A DNA stretch of 40,606 nt from SAR324 cluster bacterium (GTDB taxonomy: Bacteria > SAR324 > JACQKK01). The stretch lies in contig JACZSY010000007.1 of the NCBI GenBank assembly GCA_022573975.1, positions 1 through 40,606 on the forward strand. The letters are read 5' to 3'. Below are positions 1 to 10,300 of the stretch, piece by piece. Made by a program: the position numbers and the translations under genes. The notes under the pieces are model-generated. The model was not told where the DNA came from. It was given only the letters and a program-made list of their open reading frames with translations, and did no database searches. Numbering within the stretch: the first letter of the stretch is position 1; the number at the start of each line of letters is the position of its first letter.

Positions 1-92
1 GAGGGGGACGAGGGGGAAATGGGATCGATAAAACCACCACGAGGGGCCGCGCCCGGTCACGGCAGACTGAGTCCGGACACCCCCCATCTGTG

Positions 93-220
93 TAATCCGC
101 GAAATCCGCGGAAGGCTGTTGCAGTTCGCGGTTATCCGTTTTTATCAGTGTAAATCCGTGGCCGCTATTGCAGTTGCAGTTCGCAGTTCAAATCCGCGTC
201 CATCGGCGGTTAATGCATTT
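93..220. repeat. Intergenic repeat-like block of 'CACGGATTTACACTGATAAAAACGGATAACCGC' / 'CGCGGATTTCGCGGATTACACAGAT' type, interspersed with TTGCAGTT motifs
   Basis: Minus-strand reading contains TTAACCGCCGATGGACGCGGATTT, CACGGATTTACACTGATAAAAACGGATAACCGC and CGCGGATTTCGCGGATTACACAGAT, plus several (A/T)TTGCAGTT(CG) copies. Confidence 0.55.
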
Positions 221-244
221 GCAGTCCGCTGTTCCGTCTGGCCC

Positions 245-1621
245 CTATTCAAAAGCCTTCAACGCCTCCAGCACCAGGCTTGGCAACAGGGCGCGCCGGA
301 ACAGCACCGCGCGGGGATTTTCCGCCAGCCGCTCCCGCACGGCGGGCGTGCCCCTGCAGGCCAGCAGGTAGTCGTCCCTCCCGGCCGCGGCGGCCTGGGC
401 CAGCCGGGCCGCCGCCCGCTCCGGGTCGGGGTGGGGAAGATGCTCCAGGTAGACTATTTTGCTTCCGCTGGCGGCCTCGAACTGGAAGTCCGGGGTCAGC
501 ACCCGGTTCCCCGGCAGGGACAGCAGGGCCTCGGCCGCGGCGGCCCGCCAGGGGCCTTTGGCGCGCCGGTTGAAATCCGCTACGAATTTTTGGTGTTCGT
601 CCGTCACCCACTGGCCCTGGTCCGGGTAATGGCTGCGCAGCCGGGGGTCGGGCCGCAATTCCAGCAGATCGGTCCGGACGGGGCCTCCCGGTCCAGCGCG
701 CAATCCCTTGCGGGGAGGCCGGATTTCCGCGCTCAGGGTCCAGTCCTGGGGCCATAGCAGAAGGGCGGGGAAGAAGTTGGCCAGGTTGCGGCCGTGGCGG
801 GCGCCTCCTTCCAGCACGGCCAGCGGGCCGTCCACCACCAGCGCCAGGGCATCGGCCGGGCCGGGCGCCTCCCGGTAGAGCAGGCCGAAGAACTTGAGGT
901 AGCGGAACAACTGGCGCAGCCGTGCCGGCGGCGGCCACCGGGCCTCGATGGTCACCCGCTCGGCATGGGACAGCAGCCCTTGCACCTGGGCCGTGTTGTA
1001 CCGGAACAGCAACGCCTCGGGAGTGACCGGCTCCACGGCGGCCAGCCGCTGGTTTTCCGCCAGGTCGCCGAACATGCCGGCTTCGGTTTCCGCCGCGCCG
1101 AGCCCCGATGGGGCGCCGGCCTGGCGCAGCCAGGATTCCCGCGGAGCGGGTTCGCCCCGCCAGCTTCCCTCCTGCCAGGCCTTGGCCGACAGGTCGAACA
1201 GGCGGTGGCGCAGCGCCAATGGATTGGCGGCCTCAACATTTCCGCCCTCTGGGCCGGGTCCGGCGCCTCCCGGGTCCATTGGGCCGGGGCTGGCGCCGCT
1301 CGGTTGCATTGGGCTGGCGCCCCTGGGTGCCACCGGATCGATGGGCGCATCGCTTCCCCCGGGGCTGGCCCACCCCACCTCGAAGCGGCAGCGCTGAAGC
1401 AGCAGCTTGGCCAGCCCCGCCGCCGTCTTGGGGTGCGGGCCTTTGAGGGGAAAGCCCCGCAGCAACGGCTCCAGATCGCCCCGGCGCTTGCCCAGATGGG
1501 CCTCCGCCAGTTGAACCATCGCCCCGGCGCCATCGAGCAAATAGGCGTCTCCCGGGTCCAGCAGCCTCGGGTGGATGCGGCCTTTGCGGCGGGTGTAGAG
1601 CAGCAGGTCGGCGGTGAGCAT
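245..1621 (-). CDS. DUF790 family (Bax1-like, RecB-type nuclease) protein
   Basis: N-terminus MLTADLLLYTRRKGRIHPRLLDPGDAYLLD resembles DUF790. C-terminal part FEAASGSKIVYLEHLPHP is plausible for a PD-(D/E)XK-type nuclease. Adjacent to an XPB-like helicase. Confidence 0.75.
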   Translation of the reverse strand: MLTADLLLYTRRKGRIHPRLLDPGDAYLLDGAGAMVQLAEAHLGKRRGDLEPLLRGFPLKGPHPKTAAGLAKLLLQRCRFEVGWASPGGSDAPIDPVAPRGASPMQPSGASPGPMDPGGAGPGPEGGNVEAANPLALRHRLFDLSAKAWQEGSWRGEPAPRESWLRQAGAPSGLGAAETEAGMFGDLAENQRLAAVEPVTPEALLFRYNTAQVQGLLSHAERVTIEARWPPPARLRQLFRYLKFFGLLYREAPGPADALALVVDGPLAVLEGGARHGRNLANFFPALLLWPQDWTLSAEIRPPRKGLRAGPGGPVRTDLLELRPDPRLRSHYPDQGQWVTDEHQKFVADFNRRAKGPWRAAAAEALLSLPGNRVLTPDFQFEAASGSKIVYLEHLPHPDPERAAARLAQAAAAGRDDYLLACRGTPAVRERLAENPRAVLFRRALLPSLVLEALKAFE

Positions 1622-1629
1622 GGCGGGCC

Positions 1630-3108
1630 TCAGCGGTAGGCGTCGTGCATCCTGCGGCGGCGGCTGACGTGTTGTTCCGCCGGCGTGCGGGAGATCACCT
1701 CGTAGAGCACCGCCTCCTTGCCCGGCGCTTTCCGCAGGATGCGGCCCAGCCGCTGTACATGCTCGCGTACGCTGGCCGTGCCCGAGAGCACCACGGCCAC
1801 GTTCACCTCCGGCACGTCCACGCCCTCGTTGAGCACGCGGGAGGTCACCAGGAAGGGCCAGCGGTTGCCCCGGAAGCGCTCCATGATCACCCTGCGTTCA
1901 CTGACCTTGGTCTGGTGGGTGATGATGGGCAGCAGGAAGCGGCGGGAGACCTCGTAAGCGGTTGCGTTGTCGTTGGTGAAGATCAGCACCCGCGAATTCC
2001 TGTGGCGGAAAAGGATGTCCGCCAGGGCCCCGAACTTGGCCTCCGGGGCGAAGGCGATCCGCCGCTGGCGATAGAACGCCTCCAGCGCCCGCCTGCCTTC
2101 CGGAGTGCGCGAGGCGGTGAAGACGAACCGCTTCCAGCCGGCCGCCGAATCCACCACGATGCCGGCCCCTTTGGCGAAATCCCGGTAGACGCCCCTGGCC
2201 TCCGCGTAGTCCGCCCGCTCCTGGGGAGACAAGTCGGCCTCCAGCGTTTCCACGCGGTAAGGGGCCAGCACCCCGCCGCTCAACTCGGCGATGGAAGCGC
2301 GGTAGACCACCGGCCCGGTCAACGGTTTGAGCGCCTCGCCGGTCGAAAAGACGCCCCCCGCCCGGTCGTTCGGCCCGCCACCGGCCCCGCTCCCCCCCCC
2401 GGCGGGTGGGCTGGGCCCGGAATTATCCCTGGGAGCACCGTCGTTTGCAGCACCGTCGTTTGCAGCGCCGCCGATGGTGGCGCTCAGCCCAAGCCGGTAG
2501 GGGGCGATCAACCCGTCGGCGATGCGGGCATACCCCGCGCCGGCCAGATGGTGGCATTCGTCGAACACCACCAGACAGAACCGGTTCCCGAAATGCTCGC
2601 CTTTGCGATAGGCCGAAGCGTAGGTGCAAACCGTGACCGGCTCCAGCCGATGACTCCCGCCGCCGATCACGCCCGGGCGGATGCCAAGATGGGTTTCCAG
2701 CACCGCGCACCATTGGGCCAGCAACTCCAGGGTCGGCACCAGGATCAGCGTGCCCCGCTGCACGGCGCAGATGGCGCGCAGGGCCAGCAGGGTCTTGCCG
2801 CTGCCCGTGGGCAATTCCACGATCCCCCACTTGCCGCGGCTCCAGGCCTCCAGCGCGGCGCGTTGATGCGGATAAGGCTCCGGCAGGCCCGAGGGGTCCA
2901 GCAGCAACTCCGGATAGGCGCGCGCCTCGTCCCGGAAGGCGCTTCCCGCGTGGGTCAGGTGGCGCACCAGGGCCCGGTGATGGATCGCCAGGCCGCGGTA
3001 GGCCCCGATCCGGTCGTCCCAGACCAGATAAGAGGGCGGCCTCCATCCCTCCGGCGCACCTTCCACCACCAGGCTGCCCCGGTCATAGCGAATCGTGAAG
3101 GTGCCCAT
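1630..3108 (-). CDS. XPB/Ssl2-like superfamily 2 DNA helicase
   Basis: PYPHQRAALEAW, Walker A ELPTGSGKT, motif II VVFDECHH, motif III GLSAT, motif VI REHVQRLGRILRK; gap of 8 bp to the DUF790 gene. Confidence 0.85.
   Translation of the reverse strand: MGTFTIRYDRGSLVVEGAPEGWRPPSYLVWDDRIGAYRGLAIHHRALVRHLTHAGSAFRDEARAYPELLLDPSGLPEPYPHQRAALEAWSRGKWGIVELPTGSGKTLLALRAICAVQRGTLILVPTLELLAQWCAVLETHLGIRPGVIGGGSHRLEPVTVCTYASAYRKGEHFGNRFCLVVFDECHHLAGAGYARIADGLIAPYRLGLSATIGGAANDGAANDGAPRDNSGPSPPAGGGSGAGGGPNDRAGGVFSTGEALKPLTGPVVYRASIAELSGGVLAPYRVETLEADLSPQERADYAEARGVYRDFAKGAGIVVDSAAGWKRFVFTASRTPEGRRALEAFYRQRRIAFAPEAKFGALADILFRHRNSRVLIFTNDNATAYEVSRRFLLPIITHQTKVSERRVIMERFRGNRWPFLVTSRVLNEGVDVPEVNVAVVLSGTASVREHVQRLGRILRKAPGKEAVLYEVISRTPAEQHVSRRRRMHDAYR
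2436..2475 (-). repeat. 15-bp in-frame tandem repeat encoding GAAND-GAAND in the helicase linker
   Basis: Plus strand gcaccgtcgtttgca gcaccgtcgtttgca gcgccg; protein GLSATIGGAANDGAANDGAPRDNSG. Confidence 0.85.
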
Positions 3109-3182
3109 CGGCCGATCTCCCTGCCTGTGAACGCACTAACATCATTCAGCATTCCTCCCAAAATCATAAACGCGGCGTCCAA

Positions 3183-3211
3183 TTGATATTTAAGCCAACA
3201 AAAGGTATAGG
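3183..3211 (+). promoter_or_regulatory. Predicted sigma70-type promoter for the Sm/Hfq-like gene
   Basis: TTGATA-N17-TATAGG (3183-3188, 3206-3211), about 75 bp upstream of the ATG at 3287. Confidence 0.55.
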
Positions 3212-3286
3212 TTGCGTTGAGGTAAAGTTTCAGCCCTGGGGAGTTCTTTTCTTTGAAATCAACCATTTTCCCAAGGAGTCTATCCC

Positions 3287-3508
3287 ATGGGAGAGCATAA
3301 ACATGAACATCCTCAACGCCATCAGCCCCCGCACGAGGCCGTTCTGCTCAGCAAGATCATTACCGAAAAAAGGCAGATTCGAATTACATTTCTCGATGGG
3401 GACATCCTGATCGATGGATTGCGCTGGCACACCCCTTACCACCTGGGGATGAAGGATGGAAAGGTAATCAACAAATCGGCCATAAAATTTTGGGAGGTTA
3501 TTGATTGA
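3287..3508 (+). CDS. Small Sm/Hfq-like protein with His-rich N-terminus
   Basis: 73 aa. AAGGAG SD upstream. QIRITFLDGDILIDGLRWHTPYHLGMKDGKVINKSAIKFWEVI resembles Sm1 (FLDG..I.G) and Hfq-type Sm2 (KHAI-like KSAI). Confidence 0.5.
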   Translation: MGEHKHEHPQRHQPPHEAVLLSKIITEKRQIRITFLDGDILIDGLRWHTPYHLGMKDGKVINKSAIKFWEVID

Positions 3509-3658
3509 AGGCATGACAAATGCTTTATGTTGATTGATCGCGATACCTGCTCAACCTTTGGGATCGCATTGACTTCCCCTTTTCCATGGGATGGACTGTT
3601 CAGTTTATAACTAATTTAGTTATCCCGTTCACATTGTTTCAACTTTACCACGCCTATT

Positions 3659-5335
3659 ATGGAACCGGTGCCTTCAAAAAATTCAAACGCCGCCAGGAAG
3701 CCGGATAAACTGGCCGAACGGGACGCCCGCGCGTCGCAGGGCAACCCCGAGGGTTCCCTGTTTAAGAGCTGGGTGCTGCCCTGCTTCCTGATCGGTGGGG
3801 TGGCCATCCTGTCCTATGTGTTTCTGAGGATACTGGACATTTACACCGGAGTGCCGATTGAAAAATTTCTCCATGATTCCCCCGGCAGCGTCTTCTTCCT
3901 GACCAATCCCAAAGACGTGGGGGACGCCATCGGGGGCGTGGCCGAGGTGCTGATCGCCATCCTGGGACTGGTGGTCACCGTCGTCGCCATCGTGGTGCAA
4001 TTGGCCGCCCAGCGCTACACGCCAAAGCTGGTGGAGTTGTTTATCTCGGACTGGATCAATATCTCCTTTTTCGGTTTCATGGTGGTGGCGTCCGTCTACA
4101 GCTTGCTTTTGATCTATTCGACCACCTCGGGATTTCTCCCCTTCTGGGGATCCCTGATGCTGCTGGCGATGACCACCCTCATTCTCAGCCTGCTGATTCC
4201 ATATTTCAGTTACGTGTTCCACTTCCTGACCCCGGAAAACATCATCCGCATCATCCGGCGCAACGCCAACAAGGCCATGAAAAAGGTGTTGGAGACCAAG
4301 CCGAAAAAAGAGGAAGTCCGGCGGCTGCAAAACGAAGTGGCCAACGCCATGGCCCAGATCAGCGACATTGCGCTGAGCGCGGTTTCGCAAATGGACCGCA
4401 GCGTGTCCCTGATGAGCATCCGCTCCCTCAAGGACGTGATGGTGGACCATCTTTTGATCAAGCGCAAAATGCCCGGCCGCTGGTTCGTTCCCGCCAAGGA
4501 TCATTTCCCCGCCATTTCCGCCGACTTCATTCAGGAGCTTTACGTGGGGCGAAACTGGGTGGAAATGAAGGGCTTCCTGGACATGGAGCTCATTTTCAAA
4601 ATGGCCATCAAGGACATGCCCGACGCCGTGAGCGCCATCGCCAACGGCACGAGGATCGCCGGTCTTTACGCCATCAAACTCAATGACCGCCAAGTGCTGA
4701 TGGACGTGATCCAGATCTTCAACACCTTTCTCCGCCACGCCGTCAACGCCAGAAACCCCAAGGCCATTTACAACCTGTTCTACCAATACCGGCAACTGGC
4801 GGAAGCGGTGCTGTCTTTCGACCAGGAATTGGTCGAACGGATCGCCTTTTATTTCAAGTACTACGGACAAATCGCCCAATCCTACAACATTCCTTTGATC
4901 CTGATCACGGCCAGTTTCGACTTGGCCCACCTGCTCAAGCGGGCCTACGAGTTGAAGGTTCCCAATTTGAACGTCCTGATCAATACCTTCCTGGAAATCG
5001 ACGACAACCCGGCCACGCAGGCCAACGAATTCGACCTGCGCAGCGTCCGCAAGGCCCAATTGCTGTTCGCCAGTTTCCTGCAATCACAGGGCGATACCGA
5101 GTTGCTGCAACGCATCGTCGAGGATCTGAAGGTGGAACCCCAGCAACGGATGGAGTCCATCCGCAAGGAAATGATGGCCGTCAAGGACCGCAAGTTCTGG
5201 GAGGTCACCGACCGGGGGGTCGATTTTTTCTACATGGACGATGAACAAAAAAAATATCTCAACCAGTTCTACACCACCCATATCGAACCCCATTTCGCGG
5301 CAAGCGAGCCAGTGCTCAAGGTTCAACAAGGATAG
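3659..5335 (+). CDS. DUF2254-like predicted membrane protein
   Basis: 558 aa. N-terminal TM segments; IGGVAEVLIAILGLVVTVVAIVVQLAAQRYTPKLVELFI resembles DUF2254 members; long cytosolic C-terminal part. Confidence 0.55.
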   Translation: MEPVPSKNSNAARKPDKLAERDARASQGNPEGSLFKSWVLPCFLIGGVAILSYVFLRILDIYTGVPIEKFLHDSPGSVFFLTNPKDVGDAIGGVAEVLIAILGLVVTVVAIVVQLAAQRYTPKLVELFISDWINISFFGFMVVASVYSLLLIYSTTSGFLPFWGSLMLLAMTTLILSLLIPYFSYVFHFLTPENIIRIIRRNANKAMKKVLETKPKKEEVRRLQNEVANAMAQISDIALSAVSQMDRSVSLMSIRSLKDVMVDHLLIKRKMPGRWFVPAKDHFPAISADFIQELYVGRNWVEMKGFLDMELIFKMAIKDMPDAVSAIANGTRIAGLYAIKLNDRQVLMDVIQIFNTFLRHAVNARNPKAIYNLFYQYRQLAEAVLSFDQELVERIAFYFKYYGQIAQSYNIPLILITASFDLAHLLKRAYELKVPNLNVLINTFLEIDDNPATQANEFDLRSVRKAQLLFASFLQSQGDTELLQRIVEDLKVEPQQRMESIRKEMMAVKDRKFWEVTDRGVDFFYMDDEQKKYLNQFYTTHIEPHFAASEPVLKVQQG

Positions 5336-5396
5336 CCAACCACCGGATATCCCCAGACCGGGTATCCGCCCACGATCCATCGCCGCGGACTGATAC

Positions 5397-5882
5397 GTGC
5401 CTGTCGATCCCAACGAGTTCAAAGCCGCCCTCAGCCGCTGGGGGAGCGGCGTATGCGTCATCACGGCCAGCGACGGGGAGGGACGCCTGGGCGGGTTGAC
5501 CGCCAGTTCCTTTACCTCGGTTTCGCTGACGCCCCCCTTGGTTTTATTTTGTCTGGGGCAGGACTCCACCAGCTACGGCGTGTTCGAACGCGCCGGCAGT
5601 TTCGTGGTGCACATCCTCGCCACGGGGCAGGAGCGCCTCTCCGATCTGTTCGCCTCCAAAAGCGACGATAAATTCGAGCGGGTGGACTACCGTGCGGGAG
5701 CAGGCGGCGCGCCCATCCTGTCCGGATGCCTGGCCGTGCTGGAATGTGCGGCCCGGCAGAAAATCACCGTCGGCGACCATTTGATTCTGGTGGGGGAAGT
5801 TCAATCCGCGCTATCTGAAACCTCCGGGGAGGCTGATCCCCTGTGGTATTATGGTGGAGGGTACCGAAGGCTGGCCGATTAA
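5397..5882 (+). CDS. Flavin reductase-like (FMN-binding split barrel) protein
   Basis: GTG start; ALSRWGSGVCVITASDGEGRLGGLTASSFTSVSLTPPLVLFCL...GDHLILVGEV typical of flavin reductase domains. Confidence 0.85.
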   Translation: MPVDPNEFKAALSRWGSGVCVITASDGEGRLGGLTASSFTSVSLTPPLVLFCLGQDSTSYGVFERAGSFVVHILATGQERLSDLFASKSDDKFERVDYRAGAGGAPILSGCLAVLECAARQKITVGDHLILVGEVQSALSETSGEADPLWYYGGGYRRLAD

Positions 5883-5908
5883 TCGCGAACCCGGGGCGCG
5901 GCGGGGGA

Positions 5909-6871
5909 TCAGCAGGCTTCCCCGTGAAATGCGGTGTCCCCATGAAATGCCCTGGCCTGGTCACAGTCCAGGCCGATTTGCCGGGTCAACTCCTCCAGCG
6001 AGGCGAATTTCCGCTCCTCCCGCAATCGGCGCAGGGGGATGACCTCCACAAGTTCCCCGTAAAGGTCCCGCTCAAAGTCGAACAAATGGGTCTCCAGCAC
6101 CGGGGAGGTTCCACCTACGGTCGGCCTGATTCCATAATTGCTGACACCTGCAAGCGTGCGCTCCCCCGCCGTGTTATCCTTCACGATGGCTTGGGAGGCG
6201 TAGACCCCGAAGGGAATCGGGAGCGGGTCCTCCGCCTCCTGGTTGATGGTGGGAAAGCCCAGGGTGCGGCCCCTGCGCTGGCCCAGGCTCACCTTTTCCA
6301 GGATGCTGAAGGGCCGCCCCAAAAAAGCCCGGGCCGTCTCGAAATCGAGCGCGCCCAAGGCGGCCCGGATGGCCGAACTGCTCACTTTGGCTCCATCCAG
6401 GGTGACCTCGGGGAACACCTCGAAATCGAATCCATGATCCTTGCTCAGCTGTTCCAGCACTTCCGCCGATCCGCTCCGGCCCCGCCCAAAATGAAAATCG
6501 TATCCGATCATCAGTTTGCGGATCTGAAAATGCGTGAAAAGGTAGGAATTCACGAACGCCGCGGGGGTGATTTTGGAAAATTCCCTGGTGAACGGAATAA
6601 AATAGGCCGCATCCAGGCCCAACTGTTCGAACAGCCGCAGCCGCATGGCCGAGGTGGTGATCATCGGAGGGGCCTCGCCCCGGATAATGGTCTGGGGGTG
6701 AGGGTGAAAGGTGAGCAGCGCGCTGGCGACACCCATCCGCCCGGCTTCGGCCACCACCCGGCCGATCAGGGCCTGGTGACCCAAATGCACCCCATCGAAA
6801 TTACCGATGGTCACCACCGCCGGGTGGGGACTGGAACGGCCCTCGTGGTTGGTGATATGGATGACGTCCAT
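5909..6871 (-). CDS. ribF: Bifunctional riboflavin kinase/FAD synthetase
   Basis: VVTIGNFDGVHLGHQALI nucleotidyltransferase motif; GRPFSILEKVSLGQRRGRTLGFPTIN riboflavin kinase motif. ATG at 6871 chosen (ORF open to 6943). Confidence 0.93.
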   Translation of the reverse strand: MDVIHITNHEGRSSPHPAVVTIGNFDGVHLGHQALIGRVVAEAGRMGVASALLTFHPHPQTIIRGEAPPMITTSAMRLRLFEQLGLDAAYFIPFTREFSKITPAAFVNSYLFTHFQIRKLMIGYDFHFGRGRSGSAEVLEQLSKDHGFDFEVFPEVTLDGAKVSSSAIRAALGALDFETARAFLGRPFSILEKVSLGQRRGRTLGFPTINQEAEDPLPIPFGVYASQAIVKDNTAGERTLAGVSNYGIRPTVGGTSPVLETHLFDFERDLYGELVEVIPLRRLREERKFASLEELTRQIGLDCDQARAFHGDTAFHGEAC

Positions 6872-7038
6872 CGGGCGCGCGGCAGGTGGGTGTGCGAAAA
6901 GCGGTTGAGGGGGCCGGGCATGGGCCGGGCCGGTTCTCTCCATCGTCCTTGGGATGCCAGGGAACTGTCAAGAATTTCCCGGTTTTGCACAAATCTTCCG
7001 ATTTTCTGGCAAAATAGGTAAAATTTTCTCTTTTGACC

Positions 7039-7067
7039 TTGCTCTTAAACTGAAAATTCTGTATATC
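7039..7067 (+). promoter_or_regulatory. Possible sigma70-type promoter upstream of rpoB
   Basis: TTGCTC-N17-TATATC within an AT-rich stretch of the ribF-rpoB intergenic region. Confidence 0.4.
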
Positions 7068-7344
7068 TTCTTATTTGGCCTGCTTTTTCCGCCGCGCATT
7101 TCCTTAGCTGTAAAAAGCCTTTTTAGCGGGATGCTCAAACTGTTCTCCCCACTGCCGTCAAAATTTGGTCACCTCCAGGCGGAACAAGCTTGCCCGCTTC
7201 CCCCTGGCCCAAATTCGAGTTCTTGCGAAGGTGCTGGCGCAGGCGTTCGTCCACCGGATTTTCGTTCACCCTACCGAGTCTTGCTTCCCGTGTCCTGTAA
7301 CGCGGCCTTCCCCGTGAACCCCTCATTTGCCCTCAAGGAAACCG

Positions 7345-10300
7345 ATGTCGACCTCGATCCCCTCCATGGAACGTTTCCGTCACATTTTTGGGCGGAACGC
7401 TTCTCCGCCGATGCCCAATCTGCTCAATATGCAATTGGATTCCTACAACCGGTTTCTTCAGAAAGCGCTTGCCCCCGATCAGCGGGATAACGAGGGCCTG
7501 GAGGCCGTCTTCCGTTCCGTTTTTCCCATTTCCGATTTCAGCGGTTCCACCACGCTGGAGTATGTTCATTACCGGCTGGGCAATCCACAATATACCGTGG
7601 ACGAGTGCCGCATCCGGGGGGTGACCTTTTCCGCTCCCCTGCGGGTGGCCTTGCGCCTGATCGTCTGGGAGAAGGATTCCGAGGACGGCACGCGGCACAT
7701 TCACGACATCAAGGAGCAGGACATCTACCTGGGGGAACTCCCCCTGATGACCGACAAGGGTTCGTTCATCATCAACGGCACCGAGCGGGTGATCGTCAGC
7801 CAGATGCACAAAAGCCCGGGGGTGTTCTTCACCCACGACAAGGGCAAGGGGCATTCCAGCGGAAAAATCCTCTACTCGGCCCGGATCATCCCCCAAAGGG
7901 GCTCCTGGATCGATTTTGAATTCGACACCAAGGACATTCTCTACGTCCGCATCGACCGCAAACGAAAATTTCCCGCCACCATCCTGCTGCGCGCGCTGGG
8001 ATACACCGAAGAGGAAATCCTGGCGCGGTTCTACAAGTACGAAACCATCGACCTGAGCAAGGCCGTTGGGCGGGACCCCGAGCAGCGGGAACTTTTCAAG
8101 GTGGTCGATGCGGAGGTGACCTTGAACCAGCGGGCAAACACCAACATCGTGGACCCCGCCACCAAGGAAGTGCTGATCCACGCCGACCGGAAAATCACCA
8201 GGCCCGCCCTGCGCAAAATCATAGCCGCCAAGATCACCCATATTCCCGCCACGATCGAGGACGTGTTGGGCCGTTTTCCCATCGAAAACATCGTCAACGC
8301 CGAGGGCGAGGTGTTGCTGCCGGCCAACGGCCCGATCACCGGCGAGGTGTTCGAGATGTTGTTGGAAAACAACATCACCGAACTCAAGCTGGTTCATGTG
8401 GGAGACGCCACCATTGGCAACACCCTGCGCGAAACCCTCACCCTGGACGGCATGCGAACGCCCTCCGAGGCGTTGATCGAGCTTTACAAGCGGCTCAAGC
8501 CCGGCGACCCGCCGACCCTGGAAACGGCCAAGACCCTGGTGCACAACCTGTTCTTCAACGAGGACCGCTATTCCCTCTCCAAGGTGGGCAGGCTCAAGAT
8601 CAACAAGAAACTGCAAATGGAAGAGCCGTTGGAAAACACGGTTTTGACCAAGGAGGACATTCTCCGCACCCTGGAATACCTGCTGGCCCTCAAGGAAGGG
8701 GTCGAGGGCACCATCGACGACATCGACCATCTCGGCAACCGGCGCGTGCGTTGCGTGGGGGAGTTGCTGGAAAACCAGTTCCGCATCGGGCTGGTGCGCA
8801 TGGAGCGCGCGGTCAAGGAGCGGATGAGCCTGCAGGAAACCGATTCGATGATGCTCCATGACATCGTCAACGCCAAACCGGTGGCCGCGGCCATCAACGA
8901 GTTTTTCGGAAGCAGCCAGCTTTCCCAGTTCATGGATCAGACCAACCCGCTTTCCGAGGTCACCCACAAGCGCCGGCTGAGCGCCCTGGGCCCTGGCGGG
9001 CTGACCCGCGACTGGGCCGGGTTCGATGTGCGCGACGTGCATTCCTCCCACTATGGGCGGATTTGCCCCATCGAAACGCCGGAAGGGCCGAACATCGGGC
9101 TGATCGCCTCCCTGGCCACCTATGCCTCCATCAACGATTTCGGATTCATCGAAACCCCCTACCACCGGGTGGACAAAGGCCGCGTCAGTTCGGATATTCA
9201 CTACCTCTCCGCCATCGAGGAGGATCAATTCAAGATCGCCCAGGCCAACGCCCCCCTCAACGAGAAGGGGGAGTTTATCAACGATTTGGTTTCCTCCCGC
9301 CACGGGGGGGAGTTTGAGATGATCGGCCGCGAGGATATCGACTTCATGGACGTCGCCCCCAACCAGTTGGTGTCCGCGGCGGCCTCGCTGATTCCCTTCC
9401 TGGAACATGACGACGCCAACCGCGCCCTGATGGGCTCCAACATGCAGCGCCAGGCGGTGCCGCTGATCAAACCCAGCGCCCCGCTGGTGGGCACCGGCAT
9501 GGAGCGCAAGGTGGCCGTCGATTCGCGGGCCTGCGTGGTGGCCCAACGCGCCGGCGTGGTGGACCGGGTGGACTCGGCCCGCATCGTGATCCAGGCGGAC
9601 GTGGACCTGACCTCCGACGAGGTGGTGATTCCGGCCAACGTGGACATTTACCACCTCTCCAAGTTTCAGCGTTCCAACCAGAACATCTGCATCAACCAGC
9701 GCCCTACGGTAAAAGTGGGCCAAAGGGTGGAGACGGGGAGCATCATCGCCGACGGCCCCTCCTGCGATGAGGGGGAACTGGCGCTGGGCCAGAACATCCT
9801 GGTCGCCTTCATGCCCTGGAACGGATACAACTTCGAGGATTCGATCCTCATTTCCGAGCGGGTGGTGCGCGAAGACCTGTATACCTCCATCCATATCGAG
9901 GAATTCGAGGTGGTGGCCCGGGACACCAAACTGGGCAAGGAGGACATCACCCGGGACATCCCCAACGTCAGCGAGGACGCCTTGCGCAACCTGGACGACA
10001 GCGGGATCGTCCATATCGGCACCTATGTCCGTTCCAACGACATCCTGGTGGGCAAGGTGACCCCCAAGGGCGAAACCCAACTCAACCCGGAAGAAAAACT
10101 GCTGCGGGCCATCTTCGGCGAAAAAGCCGGGGATGTGAGGGATACCTCCTTGCGCATTTCCCAGGGCATGGATGGGGTGGTCACCAACGTGGTCACCTTC
10201 AACCGCAAGGGCGTGGAGAAGGACCAACGCACCCAGGAAATCGAAAAGAATCTGCTGGCCAAGTTCGAGGAGGACCATCAGGACGAAACGAGAATCGTCC

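Noticed and set aside
1645-3186. 513-aa plus-strand ORF
   Set aside because: Antisense to the XPB-like helicase, no recognisable family.
5084-5569. 161-aa minus-strand ORF overlapping DUF2254 and flavin reductase genes
   Set aside because: Antisense to two better supported coding regions.
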